From assembly GCA_934631005.1 (NCBI GenBank), contig CAKTXA010000050.1:1-8738 (forward strand): a stretch of DNA of 8,738 bases, given 5' to 3'. The notes beneath the pieces were generated by a model. The model was not told where the DNA came from, made no database searches, and was given only the letters and a program-made list of their open reading frames with translations. How positions within the stretch are numbered: position 1 is the first letter of the stretch; each line of letters starts with the position of its first letter. Shown here piece by piece: positions 6,317-8,738 of the stretch. Position numbers and translations under genes: made by a program. Origin of the DNA: an uncultured Oscillospiraceae bacterium (lineage in GTDB: Bacteria; Bacillota; Clostridia; Oscillospirales; Oscillospiraceae).

Positions 6317-7054
6317 TCAAAGGCGCAGCAGGGGCATTTTTTTGCCGCAGAGGCGGCGGGCGATGTTCAGGCATGCGCGCGCCGCGCCGCGCCCGGTGTA
6401 CTGCACCAGCGGCAGGCCCTCGGCCGCCGCGAGCGTGACGTCGGCGTCCTCCGGGACGATGCCCAGAAGCGGCAGGCCCACGGTGTCCATCACGTCGTCG
6501 ATGGTGGCGCGCATTTTTACGAACATCCGGCTGCTCACGCGGTTGACGACCAGCCGCGCGGGGATGTCGCGCTCCTGCAAAAGAAGATCGGTGGCGTGCG
6601 CGGCGTCGCGCAAAGACGCCGGGTCGCCGTTGGATACGACGATGGCCTCGTCGGCAAAGCGCGTGGCCAGCTGAAAGCCCGCGCCCACGCCCGCCGGGGC
6701 GTCGATGAGCACCCAGTCGAACTGCTCGCGCGCTTCTTCCAGCAGCCTGCCGAACTGCGCGGGGTCGATGCTCTCGGGCAGCTCTGTGACCGGCGCGGTG
6801 AGAAGCGACAGCTTCGGGATGACGGCGCTCTCCGCCGCCTGTGACAGGCTGTATTCCCCGCGCATGACCGCCGTGAACGGCAGCACCGCTTCGCTGCTCA
6901 TGCCGAGCGAAATATCGAGGTTCCGCAGGCCAAGGTCGGCGTCGATGCACAAAACGCGCAGGCCGTCCGCGGCCAGACAGCTCGCGATCCCGGCGCACAG
7001 CGACGTTTTGCCCGTGCCGCCCTTGCCGGAGATCACGGCCAGCACCGTGCCCAT
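6317..7054 (-). CDS. minD: Septum site-determining ATPase MinD
   Basis: A 245-residue ParA/MinD ATPase that binds the membrane and helps place the division septum at midcell. The deviant Walker A SGKGGTGKTS (9-18) has both lysines, K11 and K16. Switch and Walker B regions are DADLGLRNLDISLG (38-51) and VLIDAPAGVG (115-124), and VVNRV (159-163) and VPEDADV (200-206) are typical MinD. The last 20 residues, with RACLNIARRLCGKKM, could form the amphipathic membrane-targeting helix. It is slightly shorter than the usual 260-270. I chose ATG 7054, which begins the family N-terminus MGTVLAVISGKGG and has a GGCGGGA site 6 bases upstream; the in-frame ATG at 7090 lies inside the -10 box. It heads a gene string with the MgsA-like gene, 39 bases downstream. 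MinC and MinE are not in the window. Confidence 0.93.
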   Translation of the reverse strand: MGTVLAVISGKGGTGKTSLCAGIASCLAADGLRVLCIDADLGLRNLDISLGMSSEAVLPFTAVMRGEYSLSQAAESAVIPKLSLLTAPVTELPESIDPAQFGRLLEEAREQFDWVLIDAPAGVGAGFQLATRFADEAIVVSNGDPASLRDAAHATDLLLQERDIPARLVVNRVSSRMFVKMRATIDDVMDTVGLPLLGIVPEDADVTLAAAEGLPLVQYTGRGAARACLNIARRLCGKKMPLLRL

Positions 7055-7088
7055 GCGCCATCCCGCCTTCCATGTATACAATACAGCC

Positions 7089-7117
7089 ATTATATACGAC
7101 GGCCGCGGTAAATTCAA
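7089..7117 (-). promoter_or_regulatory. Sigma-A-type promoter of the minD gene string
   Basis: On the minus strand TTGAAT (7117-7112) and a perfect TATAAT (7094-7089) are separated by 17 bases. Transcription would start near 7082, about 28 nt before the minD ATG. The next genes (MgsA-like, then T-box, hisS, aspS) follow without a terminator until the T-box attenuator. Confidence 0.82.
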
Positions 7118-7139
7118 TATATTCCTGCCAAAAAAAGCG

Positions 7140-7168
7140 GTCTGTTTTCGCGCCGCCGCGCATACGCT
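7140..7168 (+). promoter_or_regulatory. Possible sigma-E promoter of spoIIP
   Basis: CATACGCT (7161-7168) resembles the sigma-E -10 consensus CATACAnT with one informative mismatch. A poor -35 match, GTCTGTTT (7140-7147), lies 13 bases upstream. spoIIP is transcribed by sigma-E in the mother cell of Bacillus subtilis. Transcription would begin at about 7175, almost on the ribosome binding site, which is tight. No good sigma-A promoter is seen on this strand. Confidence 0.35.
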
Positions 7169-7187
7169 GAGGGCGGGAGGAGATCGT

Positions 7188-8204
7188 ATGAACAAACGCT
7201 GCCTGCAGAATTTCTGCGCCGCTCTGATGATCTTTGCCGCGCTCATCCGCGCCGCCGTGGCGGTGGGGCTGGACGGCGAACAGCCGCTCACCGCACCGGA
7301 TGGGGCGGACGGACAGGTCTGGACGCTCATCGTGGAGCGGGACGAGCCCGCGCCGGAGGATACGCCGCCAGAGGAACAGGAACCGGACGAGCCGGAGGAA
7401 CCGGTTCCGGAGCCGGAAGAAGTGCCGGACGAGCCCGCCGGGGAAGCATTGGACTTTACCGACGCCGAGGCGGACGCCATCGACATCTCTGGCGCGTGCA
7501 GCTACGCGGTGGACAAGCGGGCGCTGCTGCGGCAGCCGTCCGCGCTTGATTTTTCGCAGCCGGGGCCGAAGGTGCTCATCGTGCACACGCACTCGTGCGA
7601 GGCGTACACGCCCACGCCCGCGTGGGACTATGCCGCGAGCGACAGCTACCGCACGCGCGACGAGACGCGCTCCGTCATCCGCGTGGGGAGCGAAATTCAG
7701 GCCGTTCTGGAGTCGGAGGGCATCGAGGTCCTTCACGACACCGCCCTTAACGACGACCCGGCCTACAGCGGGGCCTATGACCGGATGCTCACGACCATCG
7801 AGGGGTACCTGACGCAGTATCCGTCCATCCAGCTGGTGCTGGACGTGCACCGCGACGCCGTGGAGAATCCCGACGGCACGCAGGTGTGCTACACCACGCA
7901 GCTTCGCGGTGAGGACTGCGCACAGGTGATGCTGGTGGTGGGCACCGACGAGGGCGGGCTGGAGCACCCGAACTGGCGGGAGAATCTGGCGAACGCCCTC
8001 AAATTACAGGCGACGCTAAACCGGAGCTATCCCGGCCTGTGCCGCCCCATCGACCTGCGCACCGAGCGCTTCAACGCCCACACCAGCCCCGGCGCGCTGC
8101 TGGCCGAGTTTGGCGCCGCAGGCAACACCCTCCCCGAAGCCATCCGCGCCGCCCGCTATTTCGCTGCGGGCGTCGCTGAGCTGGTGCATAGGTTGGGAGG
8201 ATAG
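7188..8204 (+). CDS. spoIIP: Stage II sporulation protein P (engulfment cell wall hydrolase)
   Basis: A 338-residue SpoIIP, an amidase/endopeptidase that with SpoIID and SpoIIM cuts septal peptidoglycan during engulfment of the forespore. An N-terminal hydrophobic segment (about 9-27) anchors or exports it. A proline- and glutamate-rich linker (about 52-85) follows, then the catalytic domain (128-338). Conserved segments are VLIVHTHSCEAYTP (129-142), EVLHDTALND (180-189) with YSGAYDRM (193-200), VLDVHRDA (217-224), VMLVVGT (247-253), HPNWRENL (260-267) and SPGALLAEFGAAGNT (300-314). The candidate zinc and catalytic residues H133, E138, H221 and E307 are present. ATG 7188 has GGAGGAG just upstream and gives a start with a normal signal segment; longer frames into minD have no support. 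It is transcribed divergently from minD. The gene marks the organism as an endospore former or a close relative. Confidence 0.95.
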   Translation: MNKRCLQNFCAALMIFAALIRAAVAVGLDGEQPLTAPDGADGQVWTLIVERDEPAPEDTPPEEQEPDEPEEPVPEPEEVPDEPAGEALDFTDAEADAIDISGACSYAVDKRALLRQPSALDFSQPGPKVLIVHTHSCEAYTPTPAWDYAASDSYRTRDETRSVIRVGSEIQAVLESEGIEVLHDTALNDDPAYSGAYDRMLTTIEGYLTQYPSIQLVLDVHRDAVENPDGTQVCYTTQLRGEDCAQVMLVVGTDEGGLEHPNWRENLANALKLQATLNRSYPGLCRPIDLRTERFNAHTSPGALLAEFGAAGNTLPEAIRAARYFAAGVAELVHRLGG

Positions 8205-8222
8205 AGCGAGAGTGATTATATA

Positions 8223-8256
8223 GTCGTAACGTAGGGGCGGGGCTTGCCCCGCCCGC
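8223..8256 (+). repeat. Palindromic repeat, copy 6 (GTAGGGG family)
   Basis: GTCGTAACGTAGGGG is followed by a CGGGGC/GCCCCG hairpin and CCCGC. All 34 bases are identical to copy 7 in reverse complement. Confidence 0.85.
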
Positions 8257-8300
8257 CGGTACGCGCCATCGTTCTTTTGCGGCAGTGCCGATTTGCTGAG

Positions 8301-8524
8301 GGCCCCATAGCTTCCCCTGGGGGAAGCTGTCTGCGGAGCGTTAGCGGAGCAGACTGATGAGGGTCGGGGAGCAGTTGCGTTTAGCTGAAACTGCAAAGCA
8401 AACCGTAAGTGCTCCCCGGCCCTCATCCGCCCCCTTCGGGGGCACCTGTCCCTACCCTCTTTGTCCCTTCGGGACATTTCCCCCTGATAGGGGGAATCGG
8501 CCCCGAGGGGAAGGTATGGGGTGC
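8301..8524. mobile_element. Fold-back MITE-like element, copy B (inverted relative to copy A)
   Basis: It starts with GGCCCCATAGCTTCCCC and ends with GGGGAAGGTATGGGGTGC, terminal inverted repeats like those of copy A. Internally, GATGAGGG and GGGGAGCAGTTGCG (from 8356) face TGCTCCCC and CCCTCATC (8410-8427) in a long imperfect hairpin, and GCCCCCTTCGGGGGC (8429-8443) is shared with copy A. It is about 60 bp longer than the core of copy A because of an extra stretch with its own hairpin GTCCC/GGGAC (8463-8475). No coding capacity for a transposase. Confidence 0.72.
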
Positions 8525-8566
8525 ATTCCGCGCTGCGGTGCGTGCAAAATCCACAGCTGCTCACCA

Positions 8567-8600
8567 GCGGGCGGGGCAAGCCCCGCCCCTACGTTACGAC
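8567..8600 (-). repeat. Palindromic repeat, copy 7 (GTAGGGG family, inverted)
   Basis: Reverse complement of copy 6 over 34 bases. Together they bracket the MITE-like copy B in inverted orientation. Confidence 0.85.
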
Positions 8601-8630
8601 GAAAAACGAACGCGCCTATGTTGCGGCGAA

Positions 8631-8738
8631 CTACGCCCCCTCCGGGAGCAGGGCGCACAGGTTTTTGAGGGCGGCGGCGGCTGTTTCCGGGCGGAGGTCG
8701 GCGTAGTGGAGGACGATGCAGCCGCGGGCGGAGTCCGG
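8631..8738 (-). CDS. 3' end of an unidentified gene (partial)
   Basis: The frame is open from the window edge for 35 codons to a TAG at 8631. The visible C-terminus contains DSARGCIVLHYADL and then an alanine- and leucine-rich helix ending LLPEGA. Thirty-two of the 35 sense codons end in G or C, matching the real genes of this window, which supports coding. It converges on spoIIP. I do not recognise the family; the start and most of the protein lie outside the window. Confidence 0.6.
   Translation of the reverse strand, partial: PDSARGCIVLHYADLRPETAAAALKNLCALLPEGA

Larger units (their letters stand above)
8205..8630. other. Repeat-filled intergenic region after spoIIP
   Basis: No gene is supported. 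The stretch is almost completely taken up by a palindromic repeat, a MITE-like element and an inverted palindromic repeat, listed separately. No hairpin with a clear T-tract follows spoIIP. The strong GGGCGGGGC/GCCCCGCCC hairpin at 8233-8254 could still mark the mRNA end. Confidence 0.65.

Noticed and set aside
7055..7486. N-terminal extension of MinD by about 140 residues
   Set aside because: The extension is serine-rich antisense of spoIIP and crosses the minD promoter; the family N-terminus begins at 7054.

Overview
The window is about 60% GC and reads as the chromosome of a spore-forming, Gram-positive Clostridia member, most likely of the Oscillospiraceae. The reasons are a SpoIIP engulfment protein, a T-box leader in front of aminoacyl-tRNA synthetase genes, consensus sigma-A promoters, strong G/C preference at third codon positions, and many GC-rich palindromic and fold-back repeats between genes. 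The taxonomic call is inferred from content; no marker gene proves it.

Layout. Bases 1-488 hold no gene I can support, only five copies of a palindromic GTAGGGG-type repeat. A near-perfect promoter (490-518) then starts a leader of about 145 nt that ends in an intrinsic terminator abutting the ribosome binding site of a MepA-like MATE efflux transporter (672-2078, + strand). The leader may be a guanidine-IV (mepA) riboswitch. A bidirectional terminator separates this gene from the convergent aspS.

On the minus strand runs one apparent gene string: a consensus promoter at 7089-7117, then minD, an MgsA-like gene, a T-box riboswitch, hisS and aspS. The T-box specifier loop reads GAC (Asp) and also contains an overlapping CAU (His), matching the two synthetases it controls. 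A fold-back MITE-like element sits between the T-box terminator and hisS. The MgsA-like protein has the fold and family sequence of methylglyoxal synthase, but the catalytic Asp and His of the family are replaced.

Divergent from minD is spoIIP (7188-8204, + strand), with a possible sigma-E promoter. Downstream (8205-8630) lies a second, inverted copy of the MITE-like element, flanked by two inverted copies of the palindromic repeat. The last 108 bases are the 3' end of an unidentified minus-strand gene.

I see no clearly novel multi-gene system. The best leads are the two RNA switches, the altered MgsA active site and the MITE lodged inside a T-box-controlled leader.
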